NCBI RefSeq assembly: GCF_009363535.1
Contig: NZ_CP045369.1
Span: forward strand, 1,306,001 to 1,370,000
Source: Microbulbifer sp. THAF38
Lineage (GTDB): Bacteria; Pseudomonadota; Gammaproteobacteria; Pseudomonadales; Cellvibrionaceae
DNA: 64,000 nt
Reading direction: 5' to 3'
The notes beneath the pieces were generated by a model. That model was given only the letters and a program-made list of their open reading frames with translations, searched no databases and was not told the origin of the DNA. Position 1 is the first letter of the stretch. Every line of letters begins with the position of its first letter. The position numbers and the translations under genes are program-made. Below, piece by piece: positions 19,285 through 27,733 of this stretch.

Positions 19285-19752
19285 TTGTCTGAGTACACCT
19301 CCACGGTAGTCTGGCAACGCGACGACCAGATTTTCACCGATAATCAATATAGTCGCGCTCATACTTGGCAATTTGATGGCGGTTTATCTGTCCCTGCCTC
19401 TTCCTCCCCCCACATTGTCCCAATCCCTTACTCACACCCGGAAAATCTCGACCCAGAAGAAGCCTTCGTGGCGTCGCTTTCTAGCTGTCATATGCTGTTC
19501 TTCCTCGCAATTGCAGCCAAACGCGGCTACGTGATTGACGAATACCGCGATGAAGCGATCGGGGTGATGGCCACGACTGAAAAGGGCAAACTGGCGATGA
19601 CGAAAGTCACTCTGAGACCTTTGATTCGCTTCTCCGGCGATAAAAAACCCAACCGGGAGCAGTTAGAAAAAATCCATCATCTTTCTCATAAGCAGTGCTT
19701 TATTGCTAACTCGGTAAAAACGGAAGTGGTTACTGAGATTCGGGAGGTATAG
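19285..19752 (+). CDS. OsmC-family peroxiredoxin-like protein
   Basis: 155 residues from a TTG at 19285, chosen because AAGGAG stands at 19272-19277 with ideal spacing; the open frame extends 12 codons upstream without a ribosome site. The family reduces organic hydroperoxides with two Cys. The first lies in FVASLSSCHMLFFLAIAAKRG and the second in HHLSHKQCFIANSVKT, both at the expected places. The protein is cytoplasmic. It is the last intact gene before the accessory block that begins with the broken GNAT gene 49 bp downstream. Confidence 0.87.
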   Translation: MSEYTSTVVWQRDDQIFTDNQYSRAHTWQFDGGLSVPASSSPHIVPIPYSHPENLDPEEAFVASLSSCHMLFFLAIAAKRGYVIDEYRDEAIGVMATTEKGKLAMTKVTLRPLIRFSGDKKPNREQLEKIHHLSHKQCFIANSVKTEVVTEIREV

Positions 19753-19801
19753 CTACTCATTGAGGTGAGTAGGTTCCATAATTACTCATATAGCCAGCAG
19801 T

Positions 19802-20066
19802 ATGTTTAAAGTTATTGAAGCGGTGGCTTCAGTTGAGGATTTTCTTCGCCTCAGGCAGATTAGTGGGCTCTCCCCAAGAAGTAGGGAGGCAGCAGAGAAG
19901 GGGTTACCAAACAGTCTCTATGGGATTCACATTCAAACCCACTCAACCACTATTGCCATGGGGCGGGTAGTTGGCGATGGAGCCCTAAACTTTGAAATTG
20001 TGGATGTCTCTGTCGACCCAATTTATCAAGGTCAGGGGTTGGGAAGAATTGTGATGGAACACATTA
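19802..20066 (+). pseudogene. GNAT acetyltransferase, N-terminal part only
   Basis: Starts MFKVIEAVASVEDFLRLRQISGLSPRS and reaches the acetyl-CoA loop (VDPIYQGQGLGRIVMEHI). The frame then runs into IS630 sequence and stops at 20074 after about 90 residues. A normal protein of this type would continue for about 50 more residues. The missing part has a match on the opposite strand at 46795-46976, and the two share a 51-base segment. The P-loop-like Q/RxxGxG/A motif is present but the C-terminal fold is lost, so the product is unlikely to be functional. Confidence 0.85.
20016..20066 (+). repeat. 51-bp inverted repeat, left copy
   Basis: This 51-base segment of the GNAT gene recurs in reverse complement at 46926-46976 with a single mismatch (T20022 versus C in the other copy); the last 44 bases are identical. 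The two copies face each other across about 27 kb. Confidence 0.93.
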
Positions 20067-20070
20067 CTAC

Positions 20071-21126
20071 CTAAGCAGCAGCAAAGGATACTGTCGGTTC
20101 TTGAAAAAATGATTTCACAAGTTTTCTATTTTTCTTGATGCTCTTTAAATCCGCATTTGCACGGCTCATCAACGTTTCACCTTTTTTCAGCGGTTTCTTT
20201 GAGGTCCCTATATTTCTCATGTGATTCCAGACCAATTCATCCGGGTTTAAGCCTGGTGCATATGGTGGCAAGATGACCATTTCAAGATTTCCATTCTGTG
20301 AACTGACATACTCCAATACCTTCTTCGATTTGTGTACCGGATGTCCATCAACTATAAGGATTACAGGCCGATTTTGACTTCTCTGAAAATTTTTAAAGCA
20401 TTCCACGCACTTCTCTGCCGTGAACTTTCCATTGTAAATGTGATACCAGAAACCACCTCTGTTCGATAAAGCTGATATCGCGTTAATTGACTGTCTTTGA
20501 CCACTAGTTTTTACTACTGGAGTTTTTCCTTTCTCTCCCCATGTCCTTTGGAGTGGATCGTCTGATCTGATGCTAGCCTCATCCAGCCAAAATATTTCTG
20601 CACCGGTTTTTTTCGCATAAGTCTTAATCTTTGGGTAGACTTCCTTTACCCATTTCTTCACTGCCTTATCATCTCTTTCATAAGCTTTTCTTAGCGGCTT
20701 TTGTGGCGTCAGGCCCAACCGATGTAAAAGTGTACCGACACTAGATACACTGAGCTCGACTTTGAATCTCTCACTAATCAAATCAAATCAAATCAAATCA
20801 AATCAAATCAAATCCGATACGATCTGGCGCGTCCACAACCCGAAGTCAAAACCATGCTGCCTTGGATCACCACCAATAACCCAACGCTTGACTTCCTCCT
20901 CTTCTATAGCTGACAACTTTCTACCGCGCCCAGGTCTAGCTTTAGGAGATAATGCACCAATGCCTTTTTCCCGAGCGATCTTTAACCATGGGAAAATAGT
21001 TTTACTCCCCAATCCTAAGCTACGACTAACCTCCGCTGCAGATTCCCCATCAAATACCCGCTGAACAGCAATTTTACGTATGAGGTGCTGCTCCTCAGTA
21101 CTAAGTTTTCTGGCATCGTATTTCAT
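20071..21126 (-). pseudogene. IS630 transposase interrupted by in-frame stops in a 5-bp repeat
   Basis: N-terminal part 20803-21126 (helix-turn-helix: EEQHLIRKIAVQRVFDGESAAEV; KARPGRGRKL) and C-terminal part 20071-20781 (DDE nuclease: EIFWLDEASIR, VILIVDGHPVHKSK, LPPYAPGLNPDELVWNHMR) are in the same frame. Between them the minus strand has seven tandem TGATT units where one would give the expected VSDLISERFK. The extra 30 bases keep the frame but read VSDLI-stop-FDLI-stop-FDLIS. All catalytic acids are otherwise present, so the damage looks confined to the repeat. Whether a trace of read-through product exists is unknown. Confidence 0.88.
20776..20814 (+). repeat. Tandem AATCA pentamer, seven full copies
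   Basis: Seven perfect AATCA units followed by a partial AATC, inside the transposase gene. One unit is what the uninterrupted protein would need. It is typical of slipped-strand expansion. Confidence 0.95.
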
Positions 21127-21193
21127 GCTGATTATATTACCAGAGTGTATTGATTATTTCTGCCCTGCTAGTATGTAAGCTTTGTTATTAATT

Positions 21194-21322
21194 TTACGCA
21201 TGCTCACTAAGGGCCAGTTTTAATCCAAGAGCAAAAAAACTACCAGCAAAAATTTCCTGTGATTTGTCGCTTTCACTTTTGGAGCTTGTTATAAGGTTAC
21301 TAAGAATTTCTCACGTAAAGAC
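21194..21322 (-). pseudogene. 3' relic of a LysE/RhtB-family transporter gene
   Basis: The minus strand encodes EILSNLITSSKSESD..., then QEIFAGSFFALGLKLALSEHA and a TAA. By eye 21 of 38 residues match the C-terminus of the intact LysE-family protein at 45847-46464 (FITSSKRAS... ASSFAALGLKLAFSERL). The rest of the gene is absent: the relic stops at the left end of the IS3 element, with a TGA just before the junction. It is a paralog rather than a recent copy. Confidence 0.8.
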
Positions 21323-21352
21323 TGTTGTGGTCAAGTCTAACCGGACACCTCT

Positions 21353-22144
21353 TTAAGCACATTTTTCAAATTCGATAGGGGTTATATACTCCAGTGATGA
21401 ATGTATCCTGCGTGAGTTGTAATAAGCAATATAGGCCTTCACATCGGCTATCGCATCTTCCCTTGCCGGATAGATATTTCCCGTCAACCATTCTCGTTTT
21501 AGGCTGCTAAAAAAGCGTTCAGTCGGTGCGTTATCCCAACAATTTCCCTTGCGGCTCATTGAGCACACCATACCATGCTGTTTCAACAGCGCTTGGTAGG
21601 TATGGCTGGCATACTGACTGCCTCGATCAGAGTGGTGTAGAAGACCCTTTGGCGGTGTACGCAAATTAACAGCCATCATCAATGCACGACTTACCAGGGC
21701 CGTTTCCATCTGGCGATCTAGATGCCAACCAACAATCCTACGTGAATAGAGATCAATCACTACCGCCAAATACAGCCAGCCCTGTGCAGTCCAGATGTAC
21801 GTGATATCAGTAGTCCAAACTTGATTTTTAACACTTGGTGAGAACTCCCTATTCAAAAGGTTTTCCGCGGTAGGTAGTTGGTGTTTGCTGTCTGTCGTCA
21901 GTGTAAATCGCTTCTTGCGTTTTACTCTCAAACCTAGCTTTTTCATTAGCTTGCGGACACGATAGCGACCAATTTTAAAGCCTTCTTTGCGTAACAGTTT
22001 CATTAACCGACGGCTTCCGAGACTCTGTCGAGATTCAGAAAATAAGGCCTTCAAACGATGGCATAGATTCCATGTCTGGCTATCTATTGAGCTATTACTA
22101 CGCTGATACCACTCGTAATAGCTACTCTTATTTACCTGCATCAC
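21353..22144 (-). CDS. IS3 transposase OrfB (integrase catalytic part)
   Basis: 263 residues from the ATG at 22144. Begins MMQVNKSSYYEWYQRSN, then the HTH_21-like region (LGSRRLMKLLRKEGFKIGRYRVRKLMKKLGL) and the rve DDE core: WTTDITYIWTAQGWLYLAVVIDLYSRRIVGW, LLHHSDRGSQYAS, and GNCWDNAPTERFFSSLKREWL carrying the final Glu. It ends YYNSRRIHSSLEYITPIEFE. OrfB looks intact. In this family it is normally made as an OrfAB fusion by -1 frameshifting from OrfA, which here has a premature stop. Confidence 0.93.
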   Translation of the reverse strand: MMQVNKSSYYEWYQRSNSSIDSQTWNLCHRLKALFSESRQSLGSRRLMKLLRKEGFKIGRYRVRKLMKKLGLRVKRKKRFTLTTDSKHQLPTAENLLNREFSPSVKNQVWTTDITYIWTAQGWLYLAVVIDLYSRRIVGWHLDRQMETALVSRALMMAVNLRTPPKGLLHHSDRGSQYASHTYQALLKQHGMVCSMSRKGNCWDNAPTERFFSSLKREWLTGNIYPAREDAIADVKAYIAYYNSRRIHSSLEYITPIEFEKCA

Positions 22145-22200
22145 TCGGCAGAGTGTCCTAACTGGAAAGCTGCCTTGCTGCTCTTTAATAAAGTTGTACT

Positions 22201-22491
22201 TTACTTCATTTCTTTCGCAAAGAAGGCGCTGGCCTTTTTTAGGATTTCTTTCTCCATCCGCAACTGCTTGTTTTCGCGTCGTAACCGGTCCAATTCTGCG
22301 CGCTCGCCGACATCCAGCCTTTCTCCGCTCTCTTCCTGCTTCAGCTCTTATATCCAGCGTCGCAGATTGTTGGCAGTGGTTCCTACAGCCTCTGCGGCCT
22401 TAGAGATCGAATACCCTTGCTCAGAGACCAGGGCTACGGCGTCTTTCTTGAACTCCGGCTTGAATTGCCGGCGTGTACCTTTCGTTGTCAT
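22201..22491 (-). pseudogene. IS3 transposase OrfA with one in-frame stop
   Basis: From the ATG at 22491 the frame reads MTTKGTRRQFKPEFKKDAVA, SEQGYSISKAAEAVGTTANN and LRRWI, then TAA (22348-22350), then ELKQEE ... ELDRLRRENKQLRMEKEILK ... FFAKEMK and a normal stop at 22201. Apart from the stop this is a standard 96-residue OrfA with helix-turn-helix and leucine-zipper parts. Similarity on both sides of the stop shows a single point change, most simply CAA or AAA to TAA. Confidence 0.85.
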
Positions 22492-22554
22492 ACTTCACCT
22501 CGCTTGGTGGTTTTACCATCTTAGCGAAGTGTCCGGAAGTATTAGACCACTACA

Positions 22555-23092
22555 ATTATTTGATTCACTTTTATATGTGTTGAACAGTATAAGCTAAATG
22601 TAAGATGTGATGTTTTGAGGGCTGAATGGATATGTGGATTACGCAATAGCCTATTTTTGCAGTTAAAATATATGTTTAAGTGGCGATTGCTAGCTTAGCT
22701 CATCATTCGTGAACTTGAAGTGTTCAGAATATTTCTATGAGATAACAAATGTAGGTTTGTGGTACTTCCGTTCCTGTACCGTAATGCTAGTAATAAATTT
22801 GAGCATTTATCAAGAAATAAAATATATGGTGATGCTGTGCTTCATTGGTAGAAATATAAATTTTCATAGAATTATTTTTGGGTGGAAACTTATTATTGGC
22901 AAATAATGCTGCAATTTTGGCGTAATTAGTACTTTGTTAGTTCGTAAAATTGTTTAAAGTTGATTGGTGTGCTTATTTAATAGCACGCTATAAAGTGTGA
23001 ACTTAATCTGATGTGCTACAAATTAATTCACTTTTTATCTGTTTGTAGGAATTATTATTTTGACTGTGTAGTGAATGACTAAAGGTGGCTCT
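22555..23092. other. AT-rich intergenic region, no gene recognised
   Basis: 538 bases between IS3 and the low-GC DUF885 gene. It is strikingly AT-rich. Short open frames exist (one of 65 codons at 22709-22906) but have no ribosome site or recognisable product. It presumably contains the promoter of the DUF885 gene. Confidence 0.5.
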
Positions 23093-24784
23093 ATGAAAGC
23101 TATAAGATGTACATGGATTTTTTTATGCCTTACTGTTAGCTTGCCAGTTAGTGCAAGTGATTCAAGTTTCGACTCATTTGTGGAGAGTTCTTTTGTTGAG
23201 CTCCTTAGGCGGGATCCCGAGTGGGTTGTAATTCGTCAGGTGCAGGAAGAAGTGGGCCTTTCTTACCCTGGGATTACTCCAATCTCGTTGCCCTATAAAC
23301 TTAAAACACTCTCTATGTATGCAAGAACTCTAAAGAAACTTAACGCATACGATCGGGGTGTATTAAGTGATAAGCAAAAAACAGATTACGATTATTATCA
23401 CTGGTTATTAAGTAATTATATATCAGTTGAAAGTCATTTACAGTTTGGCGTAAATGCATATAGTGCTTTTCGTGTTACGAATATATTTTATAGCTTACCT
23501 CTTAATAATCATTCTGATATTGAGGGTTATTTGAATCAAGTAGAATATTTGTCTACTTATTATGCTTCGATTTCAAATTGGATTGATTTTAGAGCGCAAT
23601 TGGGGATAGTGGATCACCGAGAGCTTATCCTGGGGTTGGCAGAGCTATTTCAATATTGGAGTGAAAATCCTAATCAAGATGTAGCATATGTAATCTTGGA
23701 TGCTGCAATAAAAAGAATGAATATTTCAGAAGAGCAGCGTAACGAGTGGCTACTGCGGTGCAAATCTATTTTAGAAAATCAAGTCGCATCAGCTAGGTCA
23801 GTAGTCTCTAGTAAACTCTTAGCACTGTTGGATCGAGCTCCTGAAAATCCCGGTTATGCCCAATATCCAGGAGGTATTGAGTACTACAATAACTTACTAA
23901 GTCGTTATGTTAGTTTACGACAAGATGCCCTTGTGGCGCATCAAGTTGGTTTGAATGCTTTGGAGGCGATTCATGAAGAAATGTATTCTGAGTTTGAGTT
24001 GCTTGGTTACGACACTTCTAATGATTTGTCTACTCTGTATGCGATGGCTCGTAATGATGCTCCTGTCGTTCAGAAAGAAAATATTATCGATGTATTTAAG
24101 GCCCTCTTAGATGAAGCACTTGTAAAGAGCGTAAATTTATTTCCTGCCATTGAGTATTCCTCAGTAGAGTTTGTGGAGGGTTACGGTTGGTCATATTTTC
24201 CGGCGAATAAAAACAAAATTGCCCACTTTACAGTAGATACATCTGAGGATACTAATTTGTTAGAGCTGCCAGGAATTGTTTATCACGAAGGAGCTCCAGG
24301 GCATCATACTCAATTTACAGTAACTGGCAATTTAGACCTCCCCCTTTTTCGTAGTGTTACTAGTATCGATGGATATCAGGAGGGATGGGGGTTGTATGCA
24401 GAGCGCTTAGCTTTTGAGCAGGGTTGGCATGATGATAATTCGTATGGAAACCTAGGCAGATTGCAGTTAGAAGCACTTAGGGCGGCTAGGGTTGTAGTTG
24501 ATACTGGAATAAATTTAAAGGATTGGACTATTACACAAGCTGAAGAGTACTTATCTAATGCTACGGGAATATCAGACCGAGACATTGATATAGAAATTGG
24601 ACGTTCTGTTTATACACCGGCACAATCAAGTTCATACTATCTAGGTTATGAACTTCTTCTTCAACTTCGTGAGGCAGAAAAAGACAAAGGAAACTTTGAT
24701 ATCAAGGAATTTCATGAGAAAGTTTTACAATATGGTGTGGTGCCTTTTAGTCTGCTCGCTGAGCAGTTTAGTAACCCACAGTAA
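23093..24784 (+). CDS. DUF885 family putative metallohydrolase, low-GC copy (copy 4)
   Basis: 563 residues from the ATG at 23093 (AAAGGTGG upstream). The signal peptide is MKAIRCTWIFLCLTVSLPVSA and gives a soluble, not lipid-anchored, export product. Catalytic-type motif HEGAPGHHTQF near residue 398, then EGWGLYAERLAFEQGW, RAARVVVDTGINLKDWT and YTPAQSSSYYLGYELLLQLRE, the usual DUF885 order. Base composition and codon use are visibly AT-richer than the other four copies (many TTA, AAT, TAT codons), and it sits between IS elements. Together these suggest separate acquisition. The family function is unproven. Confidence 0.86.
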   Translation: MKAIRCTWIFLCLTVSLPVSASDSSFDSFVESSFVELLRRDPEWVVIRQVQEEVGLSYPGITPISLPYKLKTLSMYARTLKKLNAYDRGVLSDKQKTDYDYYHWLLSNYISVESHLQFGVNAYSAFRVTNIFYSLPLNNHSDIEGYLNQVEYLSTYYASISNWIDFRAQLGIVDHRELILGLAELFQYWSENPNQDVAYVILDAAIKRMNISEEQRNEWLLRCKSILENQVASARSVVSSKLLALLDRAPENPGYAQYPGGIEYYNNLLSRYVSLRQDALVAHQVGLNALEAIHEEMYSEFELLGYDTSNDLSTLYAMARNDAPVVQKENIIDVFKALLDEALVKSVNLFPAIEYSSVEFVEGYGWSYFPANKNKIAHFTVDTSEDTNLLELPGIVYHEGAPGHHTQFTVTGNLDLPLFRSVTSIDGYQEGWGLYAERLAFEQGWHDDNSYGNLGRLQLEALRAARVVVDTGINLKDWTITQAEEYLSNATGISDRDIDIEIGRSVYTPAQSSSYYLGYELLLQLREAEKDKGNFDIKEFHEKVLQYGVVPFSLLAEQFSNPQ

Positions 24785-24808
24785 CTGTTGTAAGCCTACA
24801 TTAATTTG

Positions 24809-24835
24809 AGAGATCCTTGTAAAGGGTCTTTCATT
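24809..24835 (+). terminator. Terminator of the low-GC DUF885 gene
   Basis: AGATCCTT-GT-AAAGGGTCTTTC hairpin with a short T-rich tail, about 25 bases after the stop. The stem contains one G-T pair. Confidence 0.6.
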
Positions 24836-24840
24836 TGTTT

Positions 24841-25222
24841 TCTTAAATTATTTGACTGCTAGTTGAGCTTATTCAGAGTTGAAATAGAAGTTAATGTTAA
24901 AAGCCTACAAAGTAAAATTGAAAGCCAATTTGGCTTATCAAGTTACGAGATGATGTCAGGTGCATTTCTTGTGAGTGCTATGCAAAATTGGTGATTTTTG
25001 TGAGTTTTCATCTGTTTTGAGCTGGTTACCTTATCCCCCGTAAATTTGGCTACCCAGATTTTCACTTTGTCTGCGAATTTGTATCCTTAAAATAGAATTT
25101 TTTTGGTTTTGATTTATGCGCCTTCATCAAAACGAATATAGTTCGCATTCTAACTAACGGTAGAAAGGCTATTCTCAGTAAGTCTTCTAGTTATGAATGG
25201 TATTTTTGTAGTTAGGGATCTA
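24841..25222. other. Intergenic region, no gene recognised
   Basis: About 380 AT-rich bases before the IS5-like element. Short words at 24919-24932 (GAAAGCCAATTTGG) and around 24957 (TCAGGTGCAT) recur near the GNAT fragment at 46.75-46.81 kb in the same order, so this may be the worn end of another copy of that locus. The evidence is thin. Confidence 0.3.
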
Positions 25223-26065
25223 GAAGCTGTTTCATAACTTCTTTAACGTAATTAACATGCATGCAATATAGAAAAAAGCACGCTAAGTGGACAAATATCG
25301 CTCTCATCTAACAACTAAACGGCGGTAATTTCCCAACCATACAAAAGTCCGCTCAACTTTCCAAGGGCGAGTATACCTTCTGAGCTTTCTACCATCCTGC
25401 CTTGAGGCTTTTTTCCTATTTCTCCTGTGTGGACAGATAAGGTCGATTCCACGACTCAACAGGCTATCTCTAAGAGGATCCGATTCCGCCGCTTTATCAT
25501 AAACTAAGCGATGAATCTTTGTATTTGTATACATAACATCAAATAATGGGTGTAATAACTTCACTTCTGCTGGTGAGGCCGAAGTAATGGTGCCTACCTG
25601 TGGAATACCTTTGCCATCGACCACCACCATCCACTTTGAACCCTTGCATCGCTTGGTTTTCCTGATTTCGAAGCCCCTTTTTTTGCTGGTGCAAAGCTGT
25701 CATCAGAAAAGACCTCCTCCCAGTTAAGCAAAGACTGCTGATCCAACAGCTCCAGAAATCTTCTCCATGCCTGTAACCAAGCCTCTTGCTCTTTCGCCTT
25801 CTCCAGCATGTATTCGATGATGGATAGTGTGAAGGAAGATCTTTCTATCGCGCTCTAGAACGAAAAATCCACAGGATGCCTTCAAAACAAGCTCGATTAT
25901 CAATAGGTTTTGGGCCTCCCTTTCCTCGTTTTAACTCAGGAAGACAAGGTTCGATCAATTTCCATTGATCATTGGTTAACTCTGATTTGCATCGGCTCAC
26001 TATTGCTGTACTTTTTTCTATGTAATTGCGTGAGAATAGCCGATTTCAAGTTACAAAGCAGCCTC
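25223..26065 (-). mobile_element. IS5-family (IS427-like) element, degenerate
   Basis: Ends are GAAGCTGTTTCATAACTT (left) and, inverted, GAGGCTGCTTTGTAACTT (right). Each is flanked by TA (25221-25222 and 26066-26067), which fits the TA duplication of this subgroup. Size is 843 bases. The transposase inside is broken. Confidence 0.8.
25304..26001 (-). pseudogene. IS5-family transposase, frameshifted
   Basis: Three blocks are readable in order on the minus strand. The N-terminus (about 26001-25855) gives SRCKSELTNDQWKLIEPCLP and IDNRACFEGILWIFRSRAR, then a stop. The middle (25809-25594) gives EEQ/KEQEAWLQAWRRFLELLDQQS and DDSFAPAKKGA with the first catalytic region. The C-terminus (25630-25304) gives MVVVDGKGIPQVGTITSASPAE, VYDKAAESDPLRDSLLSRG and the YREK-like end VERTFVWLGNYRRLVVR. 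The blocks lie in different frames, so no complete transposase can be made without frameshifting. Two-ORF IS5 members exist, but the additional stop argues for decay. Confidence 0.8.
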
Positions 26066-26151
26066 TAGCTTTTTTGTACGGAAAGCTAAACAACAGAGTT
26101 ACCGAATGAATAATTTCATGTCGCCCATAAAGATTCAGTGGAAGGAAGCAA

Positions 26152-26751
26152 ATGAACGACAACCATAGAAATAAATACCACTAGAAGAACGAAATCAGTA
26201 AAACCTATCAAAAAATACCTAAGTCACTCGCAAGCGAGGATTTAATACAAGAAATACAGGGAAAGCCTCGCAACAACCCTGTAGATTTACAGCTGGCGCT
26301 GATACGTATTTACATTGGACTTAATTTTATTCACCATTTTGCCGAATAATTCGAGCTTCTAGGCGTCAAGACCTATAAAGAGGTCGTTCATTATTTCTCA
26401 GCCATAGGTTTTTCCAGTGCGATGGTGGTTATATCCGGGCTCTGTGCATTTACCGCTTTTATTGGTTTCACCTTTGGGCTATTTACACGTTTCGCAGCAA
26501 TAGGAACGTCACTATACTTGCTCATTGCTTTATTTTCAGGGCGCCATTACCTTGCCGGTTTTTCCTGGGCTGATCATGCCAGCGGCATTACCATTAATGG
26601 CGTAGAGCAAACCGTTTATGGAGGATGGAAATATCCTTCATTTTGGTCATTCATCTGCCTGACGCTTGTGCTAACCGGTGGCAGGAAGTGGTCCTTAGAT
26701 ACGCATTTAAGAAAAGCCAATTCTGCTATTATAAGATTTTTAAGCCAATAA
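26152..26751 (+). pseudogene. DoxX-family membrane protein gene with two in-frame stops
   Basis: A good ribosome site (GGAAGGAAGCAA) precedes the ATG at 26152. The frame has TAG at 26182-26184 and TAA at 26347-26349, otherwise running to 26751 (199 codons plus stop). Readable parts: PVDLQLALIRIYIGLNFIHHFAE, (stop), FELLGVKTYKEVVHYFSAIGF, then hydrophobic helices and GRHYLAGFSWADHASGITINGVEQTVYGGWKYPSFW, ending in a final membrane helix. The pattern is that of four-helix DoxX/SURF4-like proteins. The last 109 residues could still be made from the internal ATG at 26422 but would lack the first helices. Confidence 0.75.
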
Positions 26752-26849
26752 GTTATCAGTCTGTAAAAAACAGCTTAAAAAATAGACGATTGACTGGCAA
26801 TAAGCCTGTATAGCACTGATCAACAGATGGTGAGTTAAAGGATTATTCT

Positions 26850-27725
26850 GTGAAATATCGCCTTCATCTGTTAGTTGAAACCGATGCACATGAAGGCCTC
26901 GTATGGGTCGACTGGCAACAGAGATTATATTTTACCTCCAAGCCTTCAAATGATTACACCACACCATCGGCAATTCGTTATTTCGACTTCAAAGATAAGT
27001 CTGTTCATACCATTATTGAGCGAAGCAATATGGCAAATGGCATGTGCCTAGCTGCTGATAAGAACCATCTGCTGGTAGCTGAACAGGGCTTCAATAATAA
27101 TCCTGGTTGTATTAGCCGCATCAACTTAAATACTTTTTATCGTGAGATAATTGTTGACAGTTTTAAGGGGCTACCATTCAACTCACCTAACAAGGTGGCT
27201 CAGGCGAATTCCCACTTCTTTTTTACTGACCCCGATTATGGCTATTACCAGGGATTTAGACCCCAAAGCGATTTGCCCACTGGGCTCTATTCCTATGACG
27301 AGCAATCTTCGCAACTTTATTGCCTGGGGGACGAGTTTATCGTTCCTCACGGGGTAGCACTCTCCAAAAATCAAGAAACTTTATTTCTTGTTGATAACTG
27401 TAGCATTACAAAAGAAAAACCCTTTTATGACCCCAACCATGAACAAATAATATTCACACTTCAGCTCAGCTGTGAGTCCAGTACAGCCCAACCAGAAACA
27501 ATTATTGAAATCCCCCCAACAGGCTTTATCGATGGAATACTGATGGGAGAAAATTCACAGCTTATCTTCACCAGTTTGAATAAATTGATGACCTGCTCCA
27601 CGCAAGGACAAAACCTACAGTGCCTCTTTGAGGGCTCAGAGGACTTAAACTTTGTGAATATAGCAATGGCAGAGGAAAGACTTTACGCCACCACCGATAA
27701 CGCTATTCATTATCTTGAAATTTAA
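26850..27725 (+). CDS. SMP-30/gluconolactonase/LRE-family protein
   Basis: 291 residues. A six-bladed beta-propeller family of calcium- or zinc-dependent lactonases. Family landmarks in order: HEGLVWVDWQQRLYFTS (metal-ligand Glu near the N-terminus), NGMCLAADKNHLLVAEQG, INLNTFYREIIVDSFKGLPFNSPNKV (the usual N-x-PND region; NSPNKV here lacks the Asp), FFTDPDYGY, PHGVALSKNQETLFLVDN and GFIDGILMGENSQLIFTS. There is no signal peptide, so it is probably cytoplasmic. It forms a pair with the cupin gene 8 bp downstream. The lactone substrate cannot be deduced. Confidence 0.85.
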   Translation: MKYRLHLLVETDAHEGLVWVDWQQRLYFTSKPSNDYTTPSAIRYFDFKDKSVHTIIERSNMANGMCLAADKNHLLVAEQGFNNNPGCISRINLNTFYREIIVDSFKGLPFNSPNKVAQANSHFFFTDPDYGYYQGFRPQSDLPTGLYSYDEQSSQLYCLGDEFIVPHGVALSKNQETLFLVDNCSITKEKPFYDPNHEQIIFTLQLSCESSTAQPETIIEIPPTGFIDGILMGENSQLIFTSLNKLMTCSTQGQNLQCLFEGSEDLNFVNIAMAEERLYATTDNAIHYLEI

Positions 27726-27733
27726 TACAAAGT

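Larger units (their letters stand above)
20067..21170 (-). mobile_element. IS630-family insertion sequence
   Basis: The left edge is set by the end of GNAT similarity after a TA at 20065-20066, consistent with the TA target of the IS630/Tc1 group. The right edge is approximate, at a TA near 21171. The ends look only weakly similar when compared inverted (TAAGCAGCAGCAAAGG versus TAGCAGGGCAGAAATAA). It contains one transposase gene on the minus strand, broken by a short repeat expansion. Confidence 0.7.
21323..22554 (-). mobile_element. Complete IS3-family insertion sequence
   Basis: About 1232 bases with imperfect terminal repeats TGTTGTGGTC...CCGGACAC (left) and, inverted, TGTAGTGGTC...CCGGACAC (right), beginning TG and ending CA as in the IS3 family. 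It carries OrfA and OrfB on the minus strand. No clear short target duplication could be read. The same terminal sequence TGTAGTGGTC recurs at 46978, at the edge of a related relic. Confidence 0.85.

Noticed and set aside
22709..22906. A 65-codon open frame in the AT-rich gap before the low-GC DUF885 gene
   Set aside because: No ribosome site, no recognisable features, expected by chance in AT-rich DNA.
24915..24975. Possible third remnant of the GNAT locus (short words shared with 46.75-46.81 kb)
   Set aside because: Only two short matches of 10 and 14 bases in similar order; too little to separate from chance without alignment.
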